Shown here piece after piece: positions 36,175 to 45,184 of a stretch of DNA of 64,000 nucleotides (position 1 is its first letter; each line of letters opens with the position of its first letter). Both the position numbers and the translations under genes were made by a program. The notes below the pieces were generated by a model. It saw nothing but the letters and a program-made list of their open reading frames with translations. It did not search any database and was not told the origin of the DNA. The stretch is from the NCBI RefSeq assembly GCF_016757965.1, contig NZ_JAEKIW010000002.1, positions 1 through 64,000 on the forward strand, read 5' to 3'. The DNA comes from Archaeoglobus neptunius. Its GTDB lineage: Archaea; Halobacteriota; Archaeoglobi; Archaeoglobales; Archaeoglobaceae.

Positions 36175-36650
36175 TGTTTTGAACCTTTAAAGCCCATCCA
36201 TCCCCTTTTTCCCTCCTCCAGTCGTAGAATAGGTAGGTAATGCAGCCGATGAAAGTGGTGGCTGAGATTAATAAGCCAATCTCAAACCAGTGAGGTTTGT
36301 ATCTTATAACGATTTCGAGGTTGCCGGTTTCGTTGATCCAGAATCCGTTAATAACCGAATACAATTGGATGGATTTTACCTTCTCAACCAGCTTACCATC
36401 CTTGTATATTCTCGCCTCCCACAATGGATCGTAGGCTTCTGCAAATGAGAGCATGAAGGGCTTTTTCGCCTGAACTTTGACCTTCCACAAAGTGGGGTTG
36501 ACTTTTGTGTAGCTGATTACCTCAGCCGGTTTTTCTTTGACTTCGAAAAGCTTTGGAATAGTCTCGTTCGAAAAGTAGGGCCGAACAACATCCAGTGTAG
36601 CATTATCATTCAGAGGTGTTTAAATCTGCATGTCTTTCCTTCGAGGTAGG
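36175..36650 (-). pseudogene. glycosyltransferase 3'-end copy L1
   Basis: About 475 bp match the intact gene's C-terminal 140 residues (WKVKVQAKKPFMLSFAEAYD, VINGFWINETGNLEIVIRY, FIGCITYLFYDWRRE). The final 79 bp (36,175-36,253) are identical to 48,249-48,327. A stop breaks the 5' side near 36,620. It lies between TumE and the DUF104 remnant. Confidence 0.9.
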
Positions 36651-36710
36651 AAATCGATGTGTATCGAAGTTTAAGGACTGTGATGTGAGATGTGAGTTTA
36701 AAATTTTTCT

Positions 36711-37079
36711 TTACAAAATGCTCTCAATCTCTTTAAACACATCCAAAAGGCTCTTGCTTTTTGAGGGCAAAACTTTTTCACCAATATGAACATGATGTGG
36801 AAACGTAGCGACCTCTCTGTGGTGTGGTGCGTTATCGTATCTAAAAATGGGAGTTTCAGATTTCCTATAATGGAATCGGTACCTTATTCTCTCCAAACCT
36901 TTACTGGCATCCTTTATGAGTTCCAAAAATTCGAGTGTCGAACCGTCTTTAAAAAGAACTGCCCCATAAAGCAGAACCAGTGTGGAAGATTTAACATCAA
37001 CATTTAATTCGTAAGAAAGTATGACCGGACTAGTTTTCAGTGTATTTATTACTTGGTCTAAATAATCATCTATCTGCAC
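36711..37079 (-). CDS. tumE: TumE-family (DUF6516) toxin
   Basis: A 122-residue protein of the DUF6516/TumE toxin family. The signature FRYDNAPHHREVATFPHHVH near residues 78-97 is intact and is the likely nuclease site. It overlaps the upstream antitoxin by 10 bp. The family call rests on this motif and gene order. Confidence 0.78.
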   Translation of the reverse strand: MQIDDYLDQVINTLKTSPVILSYELNVDVKSSTLVLLYGAVLFKDGSTLEFLELIKDASKGLERIRYRFHYRKSETPIFRYDNAPHHREVATFPHHVHIGEKVLPSKSKSLLDVFKEIESIL

Positions 37080-37345
37080 AGTTTCAACATCCTGATGATG
37101 GCATCTCTATCCTTTTTCAGCAATTCTAAAGCCTCAAATTCGGATGCCCAGAGCATAAATTCCTGTGAGTCCCCAATTTCACCTTTTTCAAACTTTTTGT
37201 GAAATTCTTCACTGCTGATACCATGTTTCTTCTCAAAATCCTTGAGTTTCTCCGTTGTCTTTTGGATACTGTACTCTATAAGTTTCAGCTCCCTTTCCAG
37301 CGAATTTCTCAGAATCTGAAATTCTCTCTCGGTTTTTGCTATCAT
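37070..37345 (-). CDS. tumA: TumA-like antitoxin
   Basis: A 91-residue mostly helical protein (TEREFQILRNSLERELKLIE, then KLKDFEKKHGISSEEFHKKF), just upstream of and overlapping tumE. A coiled-coil pattern is visible. ATG 37345 was chosen; an upstream in-frame start at 37387 is possible. It begins 96 bp after the end of the intact glycosyltransferase gene. Confidence 0.7.
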   Translation of the reverse strand: MIAKTEREFQILRNSLERELKLIEYSIQKTTEKLKDFEKKHGISSEEFHKKFEKGEIGDSQEFMLWASEFEALELLKKDRDAIIRMLKLCR

Positions 37346-37440
37346 CCAATAGTATCTTATCAGAAATATTGAAATACTTTTCGACATAGTGTAAAATGAA
37401 TTTATATTCTAAAATCAAAAACTCTGCCATGATTAACTCA

Positions 37441-40400
37441 TCAACCCTTTTGCAAAATCTCTTTTACCTTATTTTCAATCCTCTTAACCCACCTGTCTTC
37501 TTTTTCCCTCCTCCAGTCGTAGAAGAGGTAGCCAACACACCCGGCGAAAGTTAATCCGGAAATCATCAAACCAATCTCAAACCAGTCCTGGGGTTTGTAG
37601 CGGATTACTATTTCAAGGTCGCCGGTTTCGTTGATCCAGAAGCCGTTTATGACCGAATACAATGGGATGGATTTAACAGTTTCAACCTTCCTGCCGTCTT
37701 TGTATATTCTCGCCTCCCACAATGGATCGTAGGCTTCTGCAAATGAGAGCATGAAGGGTTTTGTTGCGTTAACTTTGACCTTCCACAAAGTGGGGTTGAC
37801 TTTTGTGTAGCTAATCACCTCAGCCGGTTTTTCTTTTACCTCGAATAGCTGGTTTATTGTCTGGTTTGTTTTGGTTGAGTATAGCCAGATTACATCGAGC
37901 TTTGGAGCCTCATAGAGGGGGATAACGCTTATGTCGTCGAACCAGGTTATCGCTTCTCCTTTATTTTCATCGAGAACCCAGCCGGCGTTCAATACAACCC
38001 TTATCTCTGTTGCATTTTCGGGGATCTTTATTATTGCCGAATACTCCTGCCAGCCAGAGGTTCCGGATTTTCCACCCGGTATGAACGGGGTTAGCTGTCT
38101 CCATCTGTTCTCTTCAGGATAGTACGCCTCAAGCCTCACATGTGATGCCTTGACATTCCGGTATTTCATGTGGGTTGTAATCAGATAATCTCTGCCCGGC
38201 TCAACATCCATAGGCTCGCTCCTTATCCAGCTCCATCTTTTCTCGGTTGTCGAGGTTGAAACCTTCAAGCTGTAGTTTCCGTCATAACCTCTGTCAAAGC
38301 TTATTTTGAAGTCTTTAGTGTTGCCGATATTCCAGCTCTCTGGCAGCCCGGCAAATATTTTTTCAAATGAAGGATTCTTAACAAGATTTTTGACGTTTAA
38401 TGGAATTATCTCAAGCCTGTATTTACCTTCTGTTAAGTGGAAGAGAGGAGTGTATGTGAAGTTTAATGAGTTAGATTTAAGTATGAACGATTTATCTCCT
38501 ATCTTTACTTTGAATTCTCCTATTTCTCTTAAAACAATCCTGTAAGTTCCGTTTTTGACGATTTCTACATCCTGCCAAGCTTTTCCCTTCTCAGCAAATG
38601 CAATAGCCTCCCCATTACTGAACTCAACATCATTTACAGTATAAGTACTATGCTTATATAGATCCCTTTCAGCCTCAACGAAGTGAATTAGAGTTGTGCC
38701 ATGGAAAAAGTTTATTAGTAAAGACATTGGTTTTATTTCGCTATAGTTCACGACTTCTACAGGTTCGCTATAATTTTTATTTTCATATACGTATATAAAG
38801 TTTGAAAATGTTTTAACTAATTTCAAATTAGACCTATTTAATTTTTCCAGATCTTCCTTTGCTTGACGTTGAGCCCCAACAATATCATTATGATATATCA
38901 AATATCGTACATTAACTAGTTGTAGATATTTATCCACACGCGTTAATTTATCTGGATAGAACATTTTATAGAAAGTGGGCCAACGGCTCATATAATGATA
39001 GAATCCTATCGAGGGCTTGCTCGATGATCTGGGAAATACATTTCCAGCTAATCTTTCAGGATTCCAAGTAAAAGATGTTTCATATTTAAGTTTATTTTTA
39101 TTCATCCCTGCAAAATAAGGTGCTAAGTATATCACTTTGAAGTCTCCTGATTGGTGCGATAACCAATCATTCAGATCATAATATTCAGAAGGTATTTTAA
39201 CTGGGGCGTAGTAAAATCCAAAAAACTCCACTACCATGTTTCCAACAAGTAGAGAGAAGGATAGAACTATATATACTATTACAATGATAATATTCTTTTT
39301 ATATTTATTTCTTATTTCCATAAGAAGTATTGAACATAAAGAAGCATATACTAACCATACTAGATAGCTTATTTTACTTGGAACTCTAAAAACCCACCCA
39401 AATTGGTATGATATTGGGGATTTTAGACTAAGCCAAACGTATGCAGGATTATTACCTCCCAATGCAAGGAATATCGTTATTATGTAAATAATGCCTAAAA
39501 AACATACATATTTATTTCTCTTAACTATTATTAAAGTAGATAAAAATAATATAGGCAAAAAGAGGCTATTCAATATCCATAATGAATTCTCAAAAAGGGG
39601 TGGATGATACCACAAAAGTGCTCTATCAAAGGTTCGTATTATGTTCAATATCGTACTATTTCTACTGAAAAAGTTGAGTACTTTTTGTGAGAACTCATAA
39701 TTAACACCTACAAAGTTGGGTCCTAATGGCGTTGAGATTAAAAGAGATTGTAAATAAACATAAATCCAGTAAAAATTTAATAGTACAAAGATAAAACACA
39801 GCAAGCTAAACACTTTAAGGTGTTGTTTAATATTTTTTCTGTCCACTATAGATTCAAATATCACATATGCCAAAATTAAACCTCCGGTAAATACAATATA
39901 TTGTGGAGCGGATACCAACGACCATAAGTATGCCGTCAAAAAAATATGTCTAATTTTTCTATATTTTATTGATTTTACGAGTGACCATAAAATTAATGGA
40001 GTCAAGCTATAAGCAACCCAATAAAAAAAAGCTTGGATCTCAAATAATACCCATGGAGTATACATATATATTAACGAAGATATTAGAGGTATATATTTAG
40101 GGATTTCATGCTCGGGGTAACTTTCTTTAAGTAGAAAATTAGAAAAAATATACATTGAAATACCAGAAAGAATTAAAGGTAGAAGCATTTGTAATTTTGA
40201 AAATGTCTCTATAGATATATTAAATAAAATACCTAAAATTAGTATTGGATACATGAAAAGAGCTTTACTAACATTCTCTAAGTTTGATACAGATCCATAT
40301 GGATTCCATAATGGATAAAAGTGGGATATATATCTACTAAAAGCAAGGGGATATGCTTTATCACCATGCAATGGTAAACCGTCATTAATGATGATTTTTG

Positions 40401-40488
40401 AACATGTTATTATCGATATTAAAATTATTACGAAATATGGCAAATAATCTGTAATTAGCCTTCGACCAAATGGCTTGTGTTTGCTCAT
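37441..40488 (-). CDS. GT-C membrane glycosyltransferase with C-terminal carbohydrate-binding-like domain
   Basis: A 1015-residue membrane protein with about thirteen hydrophobic segments in the first 450 residues (YFVIILISIITCSKIIIN, LSLLVGNMVVEFFGF) and a large extracellular part ending in one helix and the tail YLFYDWRREKEDRW. An early DKAYPLAFSRYISHFYPLWN loop recalls GT-C enzymes. Residues about 690-850 form a beta-sandwich insert (NPSFEKIFAGLPESWNIG) like carbohydrate-binding modules. It probably transfers sugars to a lipid carrier or S-layer glycan. The 3' 1.2 kb has normal composition and is copied six times; the 5' 1.9 kb is AT-rich. Confidence 0.8.
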   Translation of the reverse strand: MSKHKPFGRRLITDYLPYFVIILISIITCSKIIINDGLPLHGDKAYPLAFSRYISHFYPLWNPYGSVSNLENVSKALFMYPILILGILFNISIETFSKLQMLLPLILSGISMYIFSNFLLKESYPEHEIPKYIPLISSLIYMYTPWVLFEIQAFFYWVAYSLTPLILWSLVKSIKYRKIRHIFLTAYLWSLVSAPQYIVFTGGLILAYVIFESIVDRKNIKQHLKVFSLLCFIFVLLNFYWIYVYLQSLLISTPLGPNFVGVNYEFSQKVLNFFSRNSTILNIIRTFDRALLWYHPPLFENSLWILNSLFLPILFLSTLIIVKRNKYVCFLGIIYIITIFLALGGNNPAYVWLSLKSPISYQFGWVFRVPSKISYLVWLVYASLCSILLMEIRNKYKKNIIIVIVYIVLSFSLLVGNMVVEFFGFYYAPVKIPSEYYDLNDWLSHQSGDFKVIYLAPYFAGMNKNKLKYETSFTWNPERLAGNVFPRSSSKPSIGFYHYMSRWPTFYKMFYPDKLTRVDKYLQLVNVRYLIYHNDIVGAQRQAKEDLEKLNRSNLKLVKTFSNFIYVYENKNYSEPVEVVNYSEIKPMSLLINFFHGTTLIHFVEAERDLYKHSTYTVNDVEFSNGEAIAFAEKGKAWQDVEIVKNGTYRIVLREIGEFKVKIGDKSFILKSNSLNFTYTPLFHLTEGKYRLEIIPLNVKNLVKNPSFEKIFAGLPESWNIGNTKDFKISFDRGYDGNYSLKVSTSTTEKRWSWIRSEPMDVEPGRDYLITTHMKYRNVKASHVRLEAYYPEENRWRQLTPFIPGGKSGTSGWQEYSAIIKIPENATEIRVVLNAGWVLDENKGEAITWFDDISVIPLYEAPKLDVIWLYSTKTNQTINQLFEVKEKPAEVISYTKVNPTLWKVKVNATKPFMLSFAEAYDPLWEARIYKDGRKVETVKSIPLYSVINGFWINETGDLEIVIRYKPQDWFEIGLMISGLTFAGCVGYLFYDWRREKEDRWVKRIENKVKEILQKG

Positions 40489-40489
40489 T

Positions 40490-41914
40490 CTACCACCGGA
40501 TAAGGCTATCTTTTTCCATAAACTTCGGAATTGGTATGCCCATTAAATGTAATATTGTGGGAGCTATCGTTTTAATCTGGGCTGTACCATTTAATCTCAA
40601 GTTATATTCCTTATGATATATCGCAAAAAATGCATTTTGCATAGCTGCTACAGACACATGATCACCAGCTTTGCTTCCAACAAATCCCCTTCTTATAATT
40701 TTTCCAGAAATGGCGGAAGAAATAGTGTAACCTTCTTTTACTAGTAAAATAATATCCGGGGCATGGTTTAGGTAATTGCCGGTATATACTTCTTCTCTCT
40801 TAAAAGCTTCAACTATTTTATTCCTCATGTCGTCCTTTAAAGAATTGAACTCACTCACTATTTGATCTCTAATATGATTATACTCATCTCCATTAATTAT
40901 TGGATTGATTTTTATATGATATGCTAAAGAAAATTTTGCTATCTCATGATTTCTAAAAACAAGATTCTCTGATAAATTGCGAGACGTTATTTTAAATAAT
41001 CGCTCAAGTAAATATTTGGGGAATGTCCTAATAACACATTCAGGAAAATTTTCTAAGAGATAAAATTTAGTTCCATTAATAATTTTACTTAAGCTAGATG
41101 TTCTTATATATCCATTCCTAGCTAGAAGCTCATTTGGAAAAAGATACTTATCAATCCTTTCAAATCCATGATCAGATACCACTATCAGATGCGTATTTTT
41201 ATCTAAGGCTTTTAGAATTTCACCTATAAAATTATCTACTTCTTTTAAAAATCTAACTACTATTTCCTCACAATCAATATAAATATGCAATAGTCGATCT
41301 GTAGTATCAAATAAATTAAACACAAAATCTGGTTTATAGGTGTTTATGATATATTCCATAAATCTTGCTCTCTTTTTAAAAATTCCAAGAAGATAATTTA
41401 GTGCTTTTTCTGGTTTACCTTTAAGTCGATATATTATTTGATCACTAAAATTACTTGCTAATGGATAATCTATTATTTTAAGTTTCTCAATAAGTTCTAT
41501 AGGTCTAACGCATCTTTCATCAATATCTGGAGCTAAAAATCCACCAACATAAATACCATCTCTGGATGTAGGGAACCCAAGAGGGAATCGTATAATAGCT
41601 ACTTTCTTTCCATAGTCACTTAAAATTCTCCAAACAGGGTCTACCTTCAAGTCTCGTAAAGTATTAATCTTTATACTTCCGGAAGGTAAAAGTTTAGTGA
41701 AATGGAAAATACCATGCTTTCCCGGATTTACACCAGTAAATGCATTTATCCAACTAGGAACAGTTAAAGGAGGAATTGAACTGATCATTCTACAACTAGC
41801 TCCATCTTCTAAAATTCTTTCAAGATTTGGAAGATCCCCTGTCTTTATAAATTTGTTTAACAGTCTCCAATCAACACCATCCAGTCCTATTACAATCATC
41901 TTAGGTTTGTCCAT
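40490..41914 (-). CDS. alkaline-phosphatase-superfamily phosphodiesterase/transferase
   Basis: A 474-residue type I phosphodiesterase or nucleotide pyrophosphatase-like enzyme. Metal ligands are in VIGLDGVDW, SWINAFTGVNPGKHGI (catalytic Thr region), VVSDHGFERID and GDHVSVA. Such proteins cut or transfer phosphodiester groups; in a glycan locus it may add or remove a phospho-substituent. ATG 41914 has GGGGGAT upstream. It ends 2 bp before the GT-C gene start, so they are co-transcribed. Confidence 0.8.
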   Translation of the reverse strand: MDKPKMIVIGLDGVDWRLLNKFIKTGDLPNLERILEDGASCRMISSIPPLTVPSWINAFTGVNPGKHGIFHFTKLLPSGSIKINTLRDLKVDPVWRILSDYGKKVAIIRFPLGFPTSRDGIYVGGFLAPDIDERCVRPIELIEKLKIIDYPLASNFSDQIIYRLKGKPEKALNYLLGIFKKRARFMEYIINTYKPDFVFNLFDTTDRLLHIYIDCEEIVVRFLKEVDNFIGEILKALDKNTHLIVVSDHGFERIDKYLFPNELLARNGYIRTSSLSKIINGTKFYLLENFPECVIRTFPKYLLERLFKITSRNLSENLVFRNHEIAKFSLAYHIKINPIINGDEYNHIRDQIVSEFNSLKDDMRNKIVEAFKREEVYTGNYLNHAPDIILLVKEGYTISSAISGKIIRRGFVGSKAGDHVSVAAMQNAFFAIYHKEYNLRLNGTAQIKTIAPTILHLMGIPIPKFMEKDSLIRW

Positions 41915-41918
41915 ATTA

Positions 41919-42650
41919 TTAATCCCCCGCTTCATCCTTTATGACAATTAGATAATGCATAGGTTTTAAGAAATATTTTAATCCTCTTTTTAGTGCTAAT
42001 ACTCTTGTTCTGATTCCTATGTCTATAAGATTCTCAATCCGCACATTATAACCTTTATCCATATATTCTCTAAGTATATTTCTCCACCACTCTTTTTTTG
42101 ATATTCGCCTCTCACCTAAAACCCCTTCACTTGGATAATATTCTGATGGCACATTAATAATAACAACATGTGCAACGCTTAATTGTTCATTAATTAGCTT
42201 TTGAATCTCTTCATTTGAAAAATGCTCAAGTAGTCCTTGTGAAATTGCAATGTCAAACTCCTTTTCTTTGAAAATATCACTCAAATGAAATGCGTCACCA
42301 AAAATAAACTTTATATTCTTTCTTTTATATCTTTGGGAATTTTTTTTTGCTACATCAAGAACTTTTTCGTTGCTATCTAAACAATAAAATTCTGTTTTTC
42401 GTAAAAAGACGCTTAAAAATATCGAATGCGAAGCTGTACCACAGCCTACTTCAAGTACTTTTTTGGGTCTAAGTTTCATTACTTCTAATAAGTAATGCAA
42501 ATGTAAAATATTATCTGCCAAGAAGTTGAAGGAGGAGGGGGGTTTAGAGTAAACATCCTCCCATCCATAAATTAGCTTACTGAGCTTTTTTTTCAGTGAT
42601 TTTCTACAGGCATTTTCATCACTTTTTTCAAAATACTCACTACCGAACAT
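41919..42650 (-). CDS. class I SAM methyltransferase
   Basis: A 243-residue SAM methyltransferase. The SAM site is VLEVGCGTASHSIFLSV, with the acidic FYCLDSNEKVLDVAK and motif ISQGLLEHFSNEEI. It likely methylates a sugar or lipid of the local glycan. ATG 42650 has GAGGTG seven bases upstream and overlaps the GT4 gene by 11 bp. AT-rich like its neighbours. Confidence 0.85.
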   Translation of the reverse strand: MFGSEYFEKSDENACRKSLKKKLSKLIYGWEDVYSKPPSSFNFLADNILHLHYLLEVMKLRPKKVLEVGCGTASHSIFLSVFLRKTEFYCLDSNEKVLDVAKKNSQRYKRKNIKFIFGDAFHLSDIFKEKEFDIAISQGLLEHFSNEEIQKLINEQLSVAHVVIINVPSEYYPSEGVLGERRISKKEWWRNILREYMDKGYNVRIENLIDIGIRTRVLALKRGLKYFLKPMHYLIVIKDEAGD

Positions 42651-43920
42651 TCTTAAGCACCTCAATAAATGCCTGCGTAGAATTCTCGATAGAATACTTA
42701 AGTTTGTGTTTATCTATAGCTATACATGGTGGCTTTATTTCACTTTCTAATAACTTTTCTAAGATTTCTAAGAAGTTACGACTATTATAAGCGACAAAAC
42801 CAAATCGACTTTGTTTTACAATTTCAGCTGCCCCAACTACGTTGAAAACTAGAACAGGTGTTCCACATGCTATAGATTCGGCTATTACATATCCAAATTG
42901 TTCCCATTTTTGAGGACATATCGCCAATTTACATTCAGAATATATTTTAGCTAGCTCTTTATCAGAAACTCCAGAAATATGGTGTATTTCATATCTCTTC
43001 GAAAGTTTTTTTGCAAGCATTTTATTTCCTATTGCTAAAATTTTAAAATTCTTATCTTCCAAAACTTTACAAATTTCCTTTACAAAATTTTCATCAGTAT
43101 CACCAGCGTGGGAGCCAAGATAAAGCAAAACTTGATCTTTTTTCTTTACATTCTGAGGTTTAAAAATTTCGGTATTCACAGGTGGATACACTATTCCATG
43201 TGGCTCAACTCCATAGAGTGTATGCAAAAGTGTTGCTGTTATTTGGCTATTAGCAATTAATATATCTTGCTTTTGAAGTAACTTTTTATAAGATGCTTTT
43301 AGCAAGTTAAACGGAACGACTCTTACAATCTTGAATAATATTCGTTCTTTTGTTGGCAGATACTTTAAGTCAAACACATCAACGATAGAGTGGACTCCAA
43401 ATAGTATCTGAACATAAACTCCAGTCTTTATTTGAATTTTGCTTTTAATTTTTTTAAGAAGTCTTAACCTCCGGAAATTATCATCTGTTAAAATAATATT
43501 TGGTTTTACTATATTTATATAATCCACAATCTCTTTGAATTTCTTCGAGTTCTTGTATTTAATTCCATCTATACTTTCAATAAATTCTGTCAATTTTTTT
43601 TCACAATTTAGTAGAAGGAAATGCACTTCCCAGCCGTTTTTAGAAAATTCTTTAGCCCAATTAATAAATGGTCTTACAACTCCCTCATACGGATGTCTTT
43701 CTCGGTCCAAAAGGAGTGCAATCTTTGATGGTCTCCCTCTCGCAGACTCTACCTCAGTCCCTGCATAAAACCCCCTCTCAAAATCCCTAACCCTAACCCA
43801 GAACCCCTCACCAACCGATCTCTCCGGAATTACGACTCCTCCCACTTTCTCATCCTCCATAACCTCAACACACTCCCCCACCACATCTGGCATCAGCTCC
43901 ATGTCCGAATCCACGAACAT
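42640..43920 (-). CDS. GT4 glycosyltransferase fused to the middle of a GT2 gene
   Basis: A 426-residue open frame of two origins. The first 62 residues (MFVDSDMELMPDVVGECVEV to ESARG) are the middle of a GT2 enzyme with its DxD region, GC-rich. From RPSKIALLLDRERHPYEGVV on it is a GT-B family 4 glycosyltransferase with the signature WEQFGYVIAESIACGTPVLV, AT-rich. The GT2 N-terminus lies upstream in another frame (43,930-44,155). The native GT4 start was probably near 43,735. A single-base shift separates the two pieces. Confidence 0.8.
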   Translation of the reverse strand: MFVDSDMELMPDVVGECVEVMEDEKVGGVVIPERSVGEGFWVRVRDFERGFYAGTEVESARGRPSKIALLLDRERHPYEGVVRPFINWAKEFSKNGWEVHFLLLNCEKKLTEFIESIDGIKYKNSKKFKEIVDYINIVKPNIILTDDNFRRLRLLKKIKSKIQIKTGVYVQILFGVHSIVDVFDLKYLPTKERILFKIVRVVPFNLLKASYKKLLQKQDILIANSQITATLLHTLYGVEPHGIVYPPVNTEIFKPQNVKKKDQVLLYLGSHAGDTDENFVKEICKVLEDKNFKILAIGNKMLAKKLSKRYEIHHISGVSDKELAKIYSECKLAICPQKWEQFGYVIAESIACGTPVLVFNVVGAAEIVKQSRFGFVAYNSRNFLEILEKLLESEIKPPCIAIDKHKLKYSIENSTQAFIEVLKNVR

Positions 43921-43929
43921 GACATACCT

Positions 43930-44155
43930 CCCCTCTCGCCCTTCTCAACCCGAAGTTCTTGGCTTTTGCTCTTTCGCAGTCCAGCTTATAAACCCTGGCT
44001 TTATATTCCTTTGCGATTTCAGCCGTTTTATCCTCGGAAAATCTGTCCACTACTATTATTTCAATATTTCTATAACTCTGATTTTCTATCGATTCCAGAC
44101 AAATATCAACAGTATTTTCAGAGTTGTAGGTCGGAATGACAACTGAAACCTTCAT
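43930..44155 (-). pseudogene. GT2 5'-end copy A, frameshifted into the GT4 fusion
   Basis: The first 75 codons of a GT2 gene: SVVIPTYNSENTVDICLESI, NQSYRNIEIIVVDRFSEDKT, then KLDCERAKAKNFGLRRARG. One extra C in the run at 43930-43933 shifts the frame; without it the protein would run on into YVMFVDSDMEL and the GT4 part as one 505-residue chimera. The ATG overlaps the HEPN stop by 4 bp (ATGA). Confidence 0.85.
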
Positions 44156-44529
44156 AAACTGTCCAAGTAACTCTTTAACCTTTCAAAAAATTTGTGAGCA
44201 TCTCTTAAGGTTCTCTCGGCTTCATCTCTCGTAATCTGAAATCCTACACCGTAATCACCGATTATCCTTTTATCGTGAGCTTCGCTAAGCATCTTACCGA
44301 ATTCCCTCTCGATGATTCCGGTCTTTATAAAGTGTTCTCCGAACATGGCTATCACACCCTTGTGAGTTGAAGCTGTTAAACCTTTGGTGAGAAGAACAGC
44401 TTCAGCCATGAAAAACATTGCGTAATAACATCGGGACACGCACGAATCGCAGTCCCCTAATTCTAAGGCGTATTCAGCCGTATTAAGAAACTTCTCAGCC
44501 TTCTTTACGAGATCGTCAATTTCTCTCAA
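44152..44529 (-). CDS. HEPN-domain toxin
   Basis: A 125-residue HEPN protein: CVSRCYYAMFFMAEAVLLTK and a conserved KGVIAMFGEHFIKTG. It partners the nucleotidyltransferase gene upstream, overlapping by 4 bp. The HEPN helices are complete. Its stop overlaps the GT2 copy A start. Confidence 0.87.
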   Translation of the reverse strand: MREIDDLVKKAEKFLNTAEYALELGDCDSCVSRCYYAMFFMAEAVLLTKGLTASTHKGVIAMFGEHFIKTGIIEREFGKMLSEAHDKRIIGDYGVGFQITRDEAERTLRDAHKFFERLKSYLDSL

Positions 44530-44870
44530 ATCTTTATACCCTCCCTTTTAACGTTTATGATAAAAGGAGACTTATAATTTTCAAAGAAATCTTCTCCAAC
44601 TACCACAACGGAAACGAGTTCACCATCGTTCAGCAGTATATCAAGTATCATCTCGCTTAGACTTTTCCTGACTTCCATGGGATCCATTGAATTATCAACA
44701 ACTACAAGCACATCGATGTCCGAATCTTCTCGGGCTTCACCCCTCGCATGAGAACCGTAGAATATCACATCCTTTATACAACTCTCACCATATCTATTTA
44801 TTAAATATTTTTTTATTTCATAAACAATATTCCTTATTTTTTTATTGGTGTTCATTCTCATAGCCTCCAA
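44526..44870 (-). CDS. MNT-type nucleotidyltransferase antitoxin
   Basis: A 114-residue minimal nucleotidyltransferase with FYGSHARGEAREDSDIDVLV (GS...DxD) intact. It is the upstream partner of the HEPN gene. It follows GT2 copy B by about 35 bp. Confidence 0.9.
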   Translation of the reverse strand: MEAMRMNTNKKIRNIVYEIKKYLINRYGESCIKDVIFYGSHARGEAREDSDIDVLVVVDNSMDPMEVRKSLSEMILDILLNDGELVSVVVVGEDFFENYKSPFIINVKREGIKI

Positions 44871-44905
44871 CTCCTCTCCTTTAGCTTTCAGCGAACTCCT
44901 AATTT

Positions 44906-45127
44906 TTAAGCATTTTCACACTTTTGGTCTTTAGCCCTTTCGCAGTCCAGCTTATAAACCTTAGCTCCATATCTTTCTGCGATTTCAGCAGTCATATCGC
45001 TGGAAAATCTATCAACAACAATTACCTCAATTTCCTCATAGCTCTGCCTAACTACGGATTTCAAACACAGCTCAAGAGTTCTTCCGGAATTACAGGTAGG
45101 AATTACGACAGATACCAGCTGATTCAT
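44906..45127 (-). pseudogene. GT2 5'-end copy B
   Basis: A 73-codon open piece: SVVIPTCNSGRTLELCLKSV, VIVVDRFSSDMTAEIAERYG, KLDCERAKDQ, then stop. It matches copy A, including the 24-bp block at 44,937-44,960 shared with 43,971-43,994. The start codon is retained; the catalytic part of the enzyme is missing. Confidence 0.88.
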
Positions 45128-45184
45128 AATGACACCATCGGAGCTATCCTGTCTTCCTCAAAATGAACTCTCTAACCTTCTCTG

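Noticed and set aside
43930-43933. Programmed or phase-variable frameshift in the GT2-GT4 fusion
   Set aside because: The run is only four C, too short for efficient slippage, and other single-base lesions in the region point to decay or read error.
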